Assembly (NCBI GenBank): GCA_007674295.1
Contig: CM017458.1
Span: forward strand, 83,831-147,830
Direction of reading: 5' to 3'
DNA length: 64,000 bases
Source of the DNA: Antonospora locustae
Taxonomy: Eukaryota; Microsporidia
A program made the position numbers and the translations under genes. Below, piece after piece: positions 18,411 through 27,913 of this stretch (its first letter is position 1; each line of letters starts with the position of its first letter). The notes below the pieces were generated by a model. That model made no database searches. It was not told where the DNA came from and saw nothing but the letters and a program-made list of their open reading frames with translations.

Positions 18411-20543
18411 TCAGAAGAACCAGTACTTTTTTTTTCTTATTTTGTCTCTAACACGTCTTGCAGCATTTGCATAGTCCTCTGCCCTTACGCTCAAGCGATC
18501 GATACCACTTTCTAGGTTTTCAAGCATTTTCTCGCGCTCCACAAATGCCTTGAAATTGAAGTCGTCGTGGCTTAGGTTAACTGTCCTCATCCTTGTGGCC
18601 TCCCCCCTTATGAATTGAGACTCCTCGTATATACAAAACCGGCTCCCTTTCTTCAGAACAACAAATCCGTCTCCGAAGTTGTACGTGTATACATTTTCTG
18701 CACTTTCCTGTCTGTGCACAACGTTGTTGCCTATCGCAGTGACAGAAGTTTTTGAAGAAAGAAAAAGTGCACATGCACCAAATGCATACTCGTTGTAGTG
18801 CACAGGCATGCTTGCAACAATATTAAACATGCGGCTTTGCTTCAAGGTATCTTTGTTGTGCACGTTTTTGGTACTCTGCATGCTATTATTCTCTGTGATC
18901 TTATCTTGCATTTCGTCTCCATCGTTATTTGTATATTCAATAGCTACGCTTTCTTCCTCACTAGATATAGCGCACTCTCTGCTGGGCTCTTTTGCATCGG
19001 CATCTTCTCCCTTGCAAACTACTTCGCTTGGGCTTCTTGCGTGATCGTCTTCGCGACTTTCTATCCTATATATTCTCACATCGTCTTTTGAAAGCAGAAA
19101 AAGCTTCTCGTCTGCTACCATAAAGTCACACACTCTGGAGAAGTTGTGATCTCCCACAATCAAGACACCATCATTTCGGAGCTTGTAAAACCCCTTGCTA
19201 AAAACAATTTTCCTATGCACTCGCCCGTTCTTCATCTGACTACACTGCTTTTCAGACACACATTGTGTCTTCGTACCGCTTCCATCATCTTCTCCTTCTA
19301 TTTTCTGCCTACTTTGGTCTTGCACCGTGCTTTCGGCTTCCTGTATAAACTCCTCGTTGATCTTTTCTATTACTTCCTCGGTCGTCAGGTCAAATACAAG
19401 AACCTGCTGGTTCACTGAAATAACCACAGAAAAAGCACATATTCCATATAAAAACTCAAAGCCCATCACATGCACAAGCCCAAGACTCGGCAGATCAGCA
19501 ATCTTGACGATGCTTTTTGACAAAACAACAAAAGTTGGTGTATGCTCCGTCTTTGCTTCACAGCTGCCAGGCACATTGTTGCAGCATTTCTTGGCAAATA
19601 CAACCTCAACAATTTCATCTTCGAGCTCTACATTGTTCAGAATGGTCTCGTTTCTAAGCAGATACATGTTTTTACCGCTAGTCCCTATTGTATAATATTC
19701 GTGCCGATAAACCTTATCGATTTTTCTTATAAATGGCTTCAACTTGCCAAGATATAGCATGTCATACTCGCTGTGTGACATTCTGACGTATATGTTGTAT
19801 CCACTTGAGAAACAGTCAAGACACCCTAGCCTTGAAGTAACGGTGTACTCACTGTTGTAGAAAACAACCTCTCTTGCCCCGTTCAGCCCTATTAGAACTG
19901 CAAGGCTGGGCCCAGGCACATGTGCTGTATCGTCTGCACTGCTTGTATCTTGCCTATGAAAATCACCCTGAATAATCTTTAGAACGATGCCCGGCGCCTT
20001 AACTCTTTTGATTAGTCTTCCGTCTAAGTCTAGAACATCCACCTTGTTCTTGCTGTTAGCTACGAAGAGCATGTCGCCTGCTTTAACATCAAAAGCATTT
20101 TTGATCTTCCTAAGGTAATCAAAACTGCTTGCGTATCTGTACAGAGATCCGTCGCCTAGCAAAACGAAGAGAAAGTTGTCTGTTGCATCAACCGCTACAA
20201 CGCTATAGTCAAAGCACTCCTCCTGTCTGCCCTGTATATTGACAAACATGTCCTGAACAACCACAAGATGGGACTTGAAGAGTGCAATGTTCGTTATGTC
20301 TATGTCATAAGCGTAAGTGGACATGCTGCTTACGTCTGTCATGTCTATTTTCACCACGTGTGATCTGGAGGCTGCAAAAACATATTGGCTGCAGATGAGT
20401 GCCTTGAAAACAGTGGACTCAAGGGAAATCACCGAGGATTTCTTGTTGTTGAAGAACTGTAGGTGTCTGGGTGAAAGAAGAAGCAGTGTTGTTGGTGTCT
20501 CTAGGATTTGAATTGGCGCTGAGATAATGCCTATTTCAAACAT
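18411..20543 (-). CDS. Large protein, beta-propeller-like with C-terminal coiled coil
   Basis: The 710-residue protein has an N-terminal half of short hydrophobic strands ending in small or charged turns (for example FVLLGDGSLYRY, VDVLDLDGRLIKRV, IVLKIIQGDF), the texture of a WD40-like propeller without clear WD repeats. A central acidic, low-complexity stretch (about 430-570) is followed by more strands and a C-terminal helical coiled coil (MLENLESGIDRLS ... RRVRDKIRKKK). This layout resembles nucleoporins such as Nup82/Nup88 or some U3 snoRNP proteins, but I cannot name the family. CCC lies directly before the ATG, which supports a real start. Confidence 0.6.
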   Translation of the reverse strand: MFEIGIISAPIQILETPTTLLLLSPRHLQFFNNKKSSVISLESTVFKALICSQYVFAASRSHVVKIDMTDVSSMSTYAYDIDITNIALFKSHLVVVQDMFVNIQGRQEECFDYSVVAVDATDNFLFVLLGDGSLYRYASSFDYLRKIKNAFDVKAGDMLFVANSKNKVDVLDLDGRLIKRVKAPGIVLKIIQGDFHRQDTSSADDTAHVPGPSLAVLIGLNGAREVVFYNSEYTVTSRLGCLDCFSSGYNIYVRMSHSEYDMLYLGKLKPFIRKIDKVYRHEYYTIGTSGKNMYLLRNETILNNVELEDEIVEVVFAKKCCNNVPGSCEAKTEHTPTFVVLSKSIVKIADLPSLGLVHVMGFEFLYGICAFSVVISVNQQVLVFDLTTEEVIEKINEEFIQEAESTVQDQSRQKIEGEDDGSGTKTQCVSEKQCSQMKNGRVHRKIVFSKGFYKLRNDGVLIVGDHNFSRVCDFMVADEKLFLLSKDDVRIYRIESREDDHARSPSEVVCKGEDADAKEPSRECAISSEEESVAIEYTNNDGDEMQDKITENNSMQSTKNVHNKDTLKQSRMFNIVASMPVHYNEYAFGACALFLSSKTSVTAIGNNVVHRQESAENVYTYNFGDGFVVLKKGSRFCIYEESQFIRGEATRMRTVNLSHDDFNFKAFVEREKMLENLESGIDRLSVRAEDYANAARRVRDKIRKKKYWFF

Positions 20544-20636
20544 GGGCTTGTATAATTATGTTAGAAGGCACTCTGCACACCTTGCTCTCTTTCTGGTTTA
20601 AATTCCAGAAGGCCGATTGGACTCTGTGTTTCCTGA

Positions 20637-21737
20637 ATGGTGCTGCAGCGAATAAAAGGATGCAAAATGCCCACCTGTTCTTTTGTGATGAATTGCGAGA
20701 AGAAGTCAGTTGCAAAGATTGTAAAGGAGATAAACGAAAGAACATGGCAAGAACAGAGCAGACACGTTCCATCGCCAAGAACACTTTCACAAAAAGATGC
20801 GATGTTGATGAAAAAGAAGGATCCTGGCACATATGTTGACCAAAATACCAACTTCGTAGTGTATCCAGGTAGCACAGAGACCGGCGGCAGAAAAACACTG
20901 TTTTTTGAGAAGATTGTTTACAAGGACGATTCACATGGTACCATCTACAACCAGGATACGCCGGAAAGCTGCAGCAATCTAAAAACTCCATTCAGCATCT
21001 CTGGTGCTGAAAGACATACTGCAGAGTATTCAACCACAAAATGCAAAAAGAGTAGTTGCATAAACGGCTCGCACAAGAACCGAGTTACATTTGCTGATAA
21101 CATAGTGACTGATGTCTTTTACTACGAGGGATCTGCAGATATAGACGACTCTGAACTATCTGGTGAAATAAGCGACACTGTACCACAGTCAACTCTGAAT
21201 ACGGAATGCGAAGACTTGAAACACACATACATGGTTTCAAAAAAACAGAGTAAAGAAACCGCAGAAAAACTGCGGTCTGCTGTTGCACATCAACGCCGTA
21301 TACAGACAGAAATAAGCAGAGCAGACGCCTCAAAAAGTAGTGGCACGTCGGAAACGCTATTCCAGTGTACATCCCAACAAGGTGCTATAAGCCAAAGTCT
21401 GAGTCTTGTAGATACCAAGGCTCCGCCTGTTGAGGAAAGCAGTAGCAAGGATTGTGAAGGTATGCAGGGAAAAAAAAGTATCGATACTGTGGAATATATT
21501 AAACCATTTGTCAGCACTGACAAAAAGCATTGTACAGAGGAGTTACATGGTGATTCAAAAAAGAAAAACAAAGACACAGAAGCCAACCACAAGCTCTTTT
21601 CGGGACAAGCACAATCACGCCATGGATCGCCAGATGCAGCACGTGTAAGAGAAGAAATAGAAGCAATAAAGAAGAATTTATCTATAAAAGATCTTATAAG
21701 AATGTTTGAAATAAAGATAAAAAACAACATGCCATGA
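20637..21737 (+). CDS. Disordered protein with an RVTF motif
   Basis: A 366-residue hydrophilic protein, rich in Ser, Lys, Thr and Glu, without transmembrane segments. At about residue 145 it contains KNRVTFADN, a textbook RVxF docking site for protein phosphatase 1, followed by an acidic patch (YYEGSADIDDSE). The C-terminal 40 residues form a predicted amphipathic helix (REEIEAIKKNLSIKDLIRMFEIKIK). It could be a PP1 regulatory subunit or a kinetochore/nuclear scaffold; the family is not recognised. Start is uncertain: ATG at 20637 or at 20667, neither with a CCC motif. It is divergently arranged with the propeller-like gene. Confidence 0.55.
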   Translation: MVLQRIKGCKMPTCSFVMNCEKKSVAKIVKEINERTWQEQSRHVPSPRTLSQKDAMLMKKKDPGTYVDQNTNFVVYPGSTETGGRKTLFFEKIVYKDDSHGTIYNQDTPESCSNLKTPFSISGAERHTAEYSTTKCKKSSCINGSHKNRVTFADNIVTDVFYYEGSADIDDSELSGEISDTVPQSTLNTECEDLKHTYMVSKKQSKETAEKLRSAVAHQRRIQTEISRADASKSSGTSETLFQCTSQQGAISQSLSLVDTKAPPVEESSSKDCEGMQGKKSIDTVEYIKPFVSTDKKHCTEELHGDSKKKNKDTEANHKLFSGQAQSRHGSPDAARVREEIEAIKKNLSIKDLIRMFEIKIKNNMP

Positions 21738-21841
21738 GATAACAATGTGTTTAAATAAAAGTTTTATTATGATTGTTAAGCAATGCTTTCGGCAAGCAGA
21801 GATGCATGTTGCTACTGATTCAAAGCACAAGCGCTAGCTGT

Positions 21842-23779
21842 TTATACATGGCTTGCCAAAAATTGCTCAAACTCTGCCTTTGCATCAAGATACCTGTCGT
21901 AGTGTTTTACATTCTCACGCACCCAACGAGATAGGCTCTCTATTATTCTTCTGTTTGAGTACCTTGTGTCCAGAAGAAAGACAGCACCCCAGTCATCCTT
22001 GTGTCTTATTACCCTTCCTAGGGCTTGGCTCACTGCACGAAACGCTTGTGTCTCATACCAGCTTTTGTCTGAGTACTCCCGCTTCAGCTCAATCTGTATG
22101 TCTTTTAGGTTCGGATAGGGAATGCCTACAGCAAACACTGCACGTGCACATGCATCTTTGAAGTCAATGCCCTCTGACGCCTTTCCGCGATACACGCAGA
22201 GCAGCACAGATGGCTTGTGCTCGACAATGCTTCTGTTGTATTGCCTGAGCACGCTTTCAAAATCAGAACTTTTGGGCTCGCAGAAGAAACTGATTTTCAG
22301 CCGCCTTGACATCTTTTCCAGAAAACTATAGCTTGGAAGAAAAACAAGCGTTCCTCCTTGATTTCTTAGCTTTGTCGATACATCTACAATTATGTTTGCA
22401 ACTTGATCCAGGTATCCGTGTGTTTCTGAATGTGCATATGTGCCAAGAATCTCCTTGCCAAGGTGTCCCTTGGCAATCGACGCAACGAAGATGTTTGCCT
22501 TGTTTACAATATGCGGAGCCTCGCAACTGTACCTAAAATCATGACCAAGCTCTCTTGTGCTTGCGCTAAATGGCGTGAGTGTCCCGCTCAAAAGAATTAG
22601 CGACTTTACCTCGCTTATTATGGGCTTGAAGATAACAGATGGATCCAGAAGCCAGAAATTGATGCTAAACGTGGCCAGCATTCGCCTTTTATTTCCGCTG
22701 TTCTCCTTGTCTGTCTTTCTTTTGACGAGAGCAAAGCCGTACGACAGGCACCTTTCCAAAACTATCTTTCTGAAGATGAGAAGCAGGTTTCTACACACAT
22801 GGAGGCTGCTGACTGTTTCCTTTTCGTCTTCGTCATTCAATATTGAGTAATATGCGTTACTGAATGCACTCAGCTCCGACTCATCGATGTTCATTTTGTG
22901 TATTTCCTTTACTATCGATTCCTTCTTTATGACTCTGATGTTTTCAAAAAGATCAGACTTGTTGTATTCCTCCTCATTCTCTGCATAGTCCTTCAGCCTC
23001 TTGAGCATGTTGGCAAGCTTGAAATAATCGTCTCTGCAATTGCTTGAGAGCCTTGCTGTGTTCAGAAGCTCGCTAATGCATATTTCCAATGTTTTGCTAG
23101 TGAGCTCAATTGAACCGCTTGAGCGGCAGCAGTCCTCTATGTTGTGCGCCTCATCAATGATGACGATGGTGTTTTTTAGATTTATGCTCATCGACTCTCT
23201 TATTCCAGTGTCAATCAGGTAGTTATACGGTGCGAAAACGATCTCTGATTTGTCGCAGAGCAGTCTTGACGAGTAGTACGGACATCCGCCGCACTTCCGA
23301 CCCTCTCTTTTCAGCTCCTCAATATCAAAGAGCTTGTCTGCCATGCGTCTCACAAGCTTCTCCTTGCCGTTGAAGTAGATGCATCCGCCTGACTTTATCA
23401 GGTCGTTGCATCCTGCTGTCTTGTCTGTCTCGCTCTTCAGTGTAGGCATTATGCAATACTGGTTCCTCGAGGCCAAAATGGATATCCTTGGTCGGTAATT
23501 TGTCTTTCTCAACTGCTCCACGAGCTGGTCCAACTGTTTGTGTGTCCTAGAGCATATGTAGATGCGTGGTACTGTCTGCTTTGTAGTGCTCAGTGACTCG
23601 ACATATGCAAGGGCTGCACACAGAATGCTCAGGCTCTTTCCTGTTCCAGTGGGGCTTTCTACGATGGCAGTTCCTCCCTCTTGCAGTGCCATAATTATCT
23701 TGGAGATCGAGGCTATTTGCGCTGGATATGGCTGATAGGGAAAGTCAACCGATAGACCATTAATTTTAAGTCTAACCAT
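21842..23779 (-). CDS. XPD-family iron-sulfur DNA helicase (FANCJ/RTEL1-like)
   Basis: The 645-residue protein is a superfamily 2 DNA helicase. A Q-motif-like FPYQPYPAQIASI is followed by Walker A SPTGTGKSL (about 42-50). Cysteines in NQYC, GCND and KCGGCPYY fit the four-cysteine Fe-S cluster, and the DEAH box is IDEAHNIEDC. C-terminal motifs include GRVIRHKDDWGAVFLLD. FPYQPYP, the NIEDC extension and the SPTGTGKSLS text favour FANCJ/BRIP1 or RTEL1 over Rad3/XPD, which is usually 750-800 residues with different motifs. It likely unwinds G-quadruplex or recombination structures. BRCA1-binding and PIP tails are absent. CCC lies seven bases before the ATG. Confidence 0.85.
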   Translation of the reverse strand: MVRLKINGLSVDFPYQPYPAQIASISKIIMALQEGGTAIVESPTGTGKSLSILCAALAYVESLSTTKQTVPRIYICSRTHKQLDQLVEQLRKTNYRPRISILASRNQYCIMPTLKSETDKTAGCNDLIKSGGCIYFNGKEKLVRRMADKLFDIEELKREGRKCGGCPYYSSRLLCDKSEIVFAPYNYLIDTGIRESMSINLKNTIVIIDEAHNIEDCCRSSGSIELTSKTLEICISELLNTARLSSNCRDDYFKLANMLKRLKDYAENEEEYNKSDLFENIRVIKKESIVKEIHKMNIDESELSAFSNAYYSILNDEDEKETVSSLHVCRNLLLIFRKIVLERCLSYGFALVKRKTDKENSGNKRRMLATFSINFWLLDPSVIFKPIISEVKSLILLSGTLTPFSASTRELGHDFRYSCEAPHIVNKANIFVASIAKGHLGKEILGTYAHSETHGYLDQVANIIVDVSTKLRNQGGTLVFLPSYSFLEKMSRRLKISFFCEPKSSDFESVLRQYNRSIVEHKPSVLLCVYRGKASEGIDFKDACARAVFAVGIPYPNLKDIQIELKREYSDKSWYETQAFRAVSQALGRVIRHKDDWGAVFLLDTRYSNRRIIESLSRWVRENVKHYDRYLDAKAEFEQFLASHV

Positions 23780-24093
23780 TTTCTAGGGCAGAATATTTGT
23801 CAACACAACCATCTCACTATTAACGTTCTTCTGTCACTTTCTCTTGGTCAAAGAAAGCGTTTTCTGAAATGCTGGCGCCTGTGCTACACATCAAAAATCG
23901 CGTCAAGTCAGAATTTGATGTATTTACACTGCTAGTGAATATCAATTCTACGTTACTCACCGCTTTTCAGACAAGACTTGAAGGCAACCATGAAACATTG
24001 AGAACATCAACAAATACTAGACTGCCTCCTTTGCCATGACACATAAATTTTCGGAAAAATTCTCGGAAAAGTAGAATCCGGATACCCTTAAAA

Positions 24094-24945
24094 ATGATAG
24101 GCTTATGCACTGCTATAGGGTTTTCTGCTCTTGTTGAAACTGCTGGTCCATGTAATGTGGATAGTCTTGAAAACAGTATCGGAGATGCAGTCTCTGCATG
24201 CTTTGATGTTCAAAACAAGATGGCTGAATCCCCATGTTCTGAAAAAGGCTATATAGAACCTAAGTTTATTTATCTTGACGAAAAGTCCATTGAGACGCAC
24301 AAAGGAATGTTCAGGAAGGCAAAGGGCGAGAATGTTTATGTTTTTGACATTGATGAAACATTGTACCCACATGACGATAACATCGTTAAAGCACGCAAAG
24401 AGATGATCATCAAGTTTGGAATGCTTTATGGGCTTTCCAGTGAAGAGGCATTAAATAAGACTAGAGAGTCCTTAGTAAAATACAAGAGCACTATCAAGGG
24501 CTTTATACGCGAGCTTCCAAGAAACGAGCACGTTATCGAAGCATTGCACAACCCAATACCCAATGCTACGGACACCTTGAAGCCTGACAATGAGCTCAGA
24601 AAAATGCTTCAAAGGATCAATGGAAGAAAAGTCTGCTTAACAAACGGACCAAAACTCCATTCGCGTGCTGTGCTTGAAAAGCTGGGGGTTTTAGACTGCT
24701 TCGAGGCCGTCTTTTGCTGTGATTACCACAATCCACAGTATCTATCAAAGCCAGTTTCTGTTGTATACTATATAGTGTCCCGTGTTCTAGAAGTTGATGA
24801 TACGTCACATGTGTATTTCTTTGACGATCGCTACGAAAACATTGCATCTGCAATACCTTTTGGATGGCGTTGCTTTCATGTCACAAAAAGCGTACCACTG
24901 AAGCGTATTTTAAGCGAGATTCTTGAAAAGAAGGATGAGGTCTAA
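24094..24945 (+). CDS. HAD-superfamily nucleotidase (Sdt1/Phm8-like)
   Basis: A 283-residue protein. The C-terminal 200 residues are a HAD phosphatase: motif I VFDIDETLYPHDD (catalytic Asp pair), motif II LTNGP, a Lys in the PVSVVYY-preceding region, and motif IV FFDDRYENI. Closest family is the fungal pyrimidine/lysophosphatidate nucleotidases Sdt1 and Phm8, which dephosphorylate UMP/CMP and damaged nucleotides. Unusual is an N-terminal extension of about 85 residues that opens with a moderately hydrophobic MIGLCTAIGFSALVETAG stretch, possibly a signal peptide or anchor. CCC lies eight bases before this ATG, so the extension is probably translated. Confidence 0.85.
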   Translation: MIGLCTAIGFSALVETAGPCNVDSLENSIGDAVSACFDVQNKMAESPCSEKGYIEPKFIYLDEKSIETHKGMFRKAKGENVYVFDIDETLYPHDDNIVKARKEMIIKFGMLYGLSSEEALNKTRESLVKYKSTIKGFIRELPRNEHVIEALHNPIPNATDTLKPDNELRKMLQRINGRKVCLTNGPKLHSRAVLEKLGVLDCFEAVFCCDYHNPQYLSKPVSVVYYIVSRVLEVDDTSHVYFFDDRYENIASAIPFGWRCFHVTKSVPLKRILSEILEKKDEV

Positions 24946-25163
24946 GCATTGGCGAAAGCTCTGTGCAAGGAGACATGCAGTTTGTGTGCATGTAAGAGAG
25001 AAATCATGATTTGTGGTTGGAGTAAAGTTTCTTTGTAGACAGGGATGTCTTTATTGTTAAAGAATAGCTGTTAGCGCCCGCCGGCGAGCAGAAATGTCTA
25101 CTGTAAATTCAATGCACAGACTGCCCCTGACCTGATTATGAAGCCCCTTCACAAACCATATTT

Positions 25164-25436
25164 ATGTCTAGAGTAATAAACATTTGCATATTAGGAGCCG
25201 GAGTGTGTGCATCTTTTATGTACACAAGAAAGAGAATGCCGCTTTCTCTTGGAATTGTAGCAACCTCATCGCTTTTTTATGCAGGCTCTATGCTGGAATT
25301 TGATAACCTTGTAACAGCTCAGCCGCTAAGTAAAAGATCCTGTGGATACTGGATGATAAAGGGAGGAGTGTTTGGCGTGGGGCTTGTCTCTGGATCACTG
25401 GTTTCGTCTGTTCTCCGTGACTCAATCAAATTCTAG
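25164..25436 (+). CDS. Small membrane protein, two to three helices
   Basis: A 90-residue protein with hydrophobic segments at about 5-18, 28-42 and 66-84, the last glycine-rich (GGVFGVGLVSGSLVSSVL). CCCC lies 17 to 20 bases before the ATG. The family is not recognised; size and pattern resemble small ER or mitosome membrane proteins. A Gly-rich helix after a KRSCGYWMIKGG loop might suggest an assembly-factor role, but that is guesswork. Confidence 0.55.
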   Translation: MSRVINICILGAGVCASFMYTRKRMPLSLGIVATSSLFYAGSMLEFDNLVTAQPLSKRSCGYWMIKGGVFGVGLVSGSLVSSVLRDSIKF

Positions 25437-25672
25437 AGTGTCAGTACAAACTTTACAAATACAAGGTAGAAAAGGGTCAGATATAAGAGGTGCATGGAAA
25501 CAAAGCGAAGCTGGGACTGTGTGATCTACCATCTAATGATGCCTAGCAAATAGTGAAACATGATGCGTTATTACATGCACTCTTTCCGGAGACCTCTATT
25601 GTTTCTATCTTTGTTGGTTGTTGAAAATATCACACCACTTGGTTTCGCTGCATGTCTTGTGCACATTTTGCA

Positions 25673-25679
25673 ACCCATG
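25673..25679 (+). promoter_or_regulatory. CCC start signal of MSH2
   Basis: The bases AACCCATG place CCC directly against the ATG at 25677. The same arrangement marks MCM4, the propeller-like gene, the secreted protein at 30050 and all four BTB-like/LRR genes, and it decides this start against the ATG at 25560. Confidence 0.6.
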
Positions 25680-27815
25680 GAGTTTAGGAATTTCTACCGA
25701 AAGCTAAGCGATAAGTACTTGAAGATTTTCTTGATAAAAGACAGCTACTACTTGTACGAGAACGATATTTTCAGAATCAAGAGTCTCGTAAGCACAGAGG
25801 GCTTTGTCCAAGGCAAAGACATGAAAGAGCTGAGAGTCTCGAAAGAACAAGGTGAAAAAATAATCAGGTATGCCTTGACTGAGCTGAGAGTACCGGTGCA
25901 AGAATTTGTTGAGCGAAACTCCAGCTTTGAGCTAGAAAGAGAGGGCTATCCTGGAAGCTGGAAGGATTTTGAGGACATATGCATAGGCCAAAAGATGGAA
26001 CCAGCGATTGCCGCTGTCTCACTGAGCGGTTCAGAAGTGGATGTGGCTTTGTTTGTTAGCAGAAAGATATGTCATACAAGCTTTGAAGACGACGACATCT
26101 TCACAAATTTGTACTCCGTTCTGAGTGAATTTAATGTTATTGAGGTTGTTTTTCAAAACAACAAGCTCGAGCGGCCACTGTGCAATATGGGAATGATTAT
26201 ACACTTCTACAAAATAAGAGAAAGCGGGAGTGTTCCTCTTTTAAAGAGTTATCTGAACATAGAAGATGCTGCCGTGGTTGATCTTAAGAGAGAGAACGTC
26301 ATGAGCGTGACAAATGATGTTATCGAGGCTCTGAACATACATCAAATTTTGGAGCTATTTGCTGTAAATACAGACCAGGGATCACGACTTCTCCACAAGT
26401 TTGTAAAGTCTCCGCTAAGGAGCCTATCCGAAATAGAAAAGAGACAACAGCATGTGCAAGCATTTGAGCATCTGAACCTAGACATTCTCAAAAAATTTCC
26501 TGACCTGATTCGAATGGCGAGAATGATTGAAAGCAGAAGAATAAGTTTGGAAAATCTACAGAGACTTAACCAGGTCATCGGTGGAATCCCCCTAATTATG
26601 GAGTCGCTCAGATCAGATGGGGATGCAGAAAGCAATTCAACAGGTTCTTCCAGCATCAAAGAGGACTTTGTAGCGCCACTTGGCAGCATATATCAGAATC
26701 TACAGCCTCTTATGCTAGAAATTGAAAGAGTCATAGACAGCGACGCACGCATAAACAAAAACCTAAGTCCTGATCTGTGTATCCTACGCGAAAAGAAGGA
26801 CGAGATACAAAAACAGATAGAGGCGGAGCACGTACGAGTCCTGGACATAAACAAACGCATAAAGGTTGATAAGAATGCTGTTTTCAAGATATCTAGAAAC
26901 GATTACAAATACTTTGAGGAAGACTTTAAAAAGAATAAGTTTTTAGAGTTAGGGTTTACAAAAAGTGGTGTCACTTTCACGACGCGAGCACTCAGCGGGT
27001 TTGCAGCAAGGCTAGAGGAGGTGAACGGAGAAATAGAAAGAGAGGAAAAGCAGATCAAGAGCAGCCTTGTTGCATTTGCGTCGGAATTTCTGTCACTAAT
27101 AGAGGGTCTCAGTTACATAACTGCGTACATTGATGTGTTGAACGCCTTTTCGCAGAAGATTCACGAGGGCTGGACAAGGCCACGCTTTGCGACGCACATG
27201 AGGCTTGTTGATGCATTTCACCCGCTGGTTAAATTAAATGTGATCAAAAACGACATTGCCATTGAGGATAAGCGGTTTGTTACGATAACGGGTCCTAATA
27301 TGGGCGGCAAAAGCACATTTCTGAAGATGTGCGGTGTTGTTGCGCTCCTTGCACAGATAGGCTCCTTTGTCCCTGCAAGCTATTGCGAGACAGTCATATT
27401 TGACTCCATATGGGTGAGAATAGGCGCACGTGACTATGCATCGCAGGGCATCTCCACTTTCATGGCTGAGATGCTTGACATCTCTAAGATATGCCACAAG
27501 GCAACACCAAATTCTCTGATTTTGATTGACGAGCTTGGCCGTGGAACGTGTGTTTTGGATGGGCTCAGCCTAGCACTGGCAATCAAGGAATTTCTCCTTG
27601 AGGTAGGATGCATAACGCTGTTTGCAACGCACTTTCCACAAGTCTGTGGTGAAGACACGATGAACAAAAGGGTGGGCATAAGGGACAACACGCTCACATA
27701 TCTTATGGAGAATGGTGTCTGCAGTGCAAGCTTTGGCATTGAAGTTGCCAGAGCAGTGAAGTTTCCCGAGGAGGTGATTGCAAAAGCACTCACATACATG
27801 GGATCAAGTCTGTAA
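25677..27815 (+). CDS. MSH2: DNA mismatch-repair protein MSH2
   Basis: The protein is a MutS homologue of about 712 residues. The ATPase domain has Walker A GPNMGGKST (about 540), Walker B SLILIDELGRGT and the trailing ATHFPQVC segment. A connector and lever region precedes it (NIHQILELFAVNTDQGSRLL, the conserved 'ln....g.k.GsLL.ll..c.T..G.RLL' pattern in reduced form). The N-terminal domain lacks the Phe-X-Glu mismatch motif of MSH6/MSH1, which fits MSH2. It is shorter than human MSH2 (934). The frame begins at ATG 25560, but that adds a hydrophobic 39-residue leader unlike any MSH2; the ATG at 25677 has CCC directly before it and starts with the family-like MEFRNFYRKL. Confidence 0.92.
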   Translation: MEFRNFYRKLSDKYLKIFLIKDSYYLYENDIFRIKSLVSTEGFVQGKDMKELRVSKEQGEKIIRYALTELRVPVQEFVERNSSFELEREGYPGSWKDFEDICIGQKMEPAIAAVSLSGSEVDVALFVSRKICHTSFEDDDIFTNLYSVLSEFNVIEVVFQNNKLERPLCNMGMIIHFYKIRESGSVPLLKSYLNIEDAAVVDLKRENVMSVTNDVIEALNIHQILELFAVNTDQGSRLLHKFVKSPLRSLSEIEKRQQHVQAFEHLNLDILKKFPDLIRMARMIESRRISLENLQRLNQVIGGIPLIMESLRSDGDAESNSTGSSSIKEDFVAPLGSIYQNLQPLMLEIERVIDSDARINKNLSPDLCILREKKDEIQKQIEAEHVRVLDINKRIKVDKNAVFKISRNDYKYFEEDFKKNKFLELGFTKSGVTFTTRALSGFAARLEEVNGEIEREEKQIKSSLVAFASEFLSLIEGLSYITAYIDVLNAFSQKIHEGWTRPRFATHMRLVDAFHPLVKLNVIKNDIAIEDKRFVTITGPNMGGKSTFLKMCGVVALLAQIGSFVPASYCETVIFDSIWVRIGARDYASQGISTFMAEMLDISKICHKATPNSLILIDELGRGTCVLDGLSLALAIKEFLLEVGCITLFATHFPQVCGEDTMNKRVGIRDNTLTYLMENGVCSASFGIEVARAVKFPEEVIAKALTYMGSSL

Positions 27816-27913
27816 TTTATGTTGGCATTCACAACAAGAGAGAGGCAAGACCATTGCGCATGACGAGAAACATCTAGGAATATTCGAGAAAGCACAACCC
27901 GTATCCCCTAACA

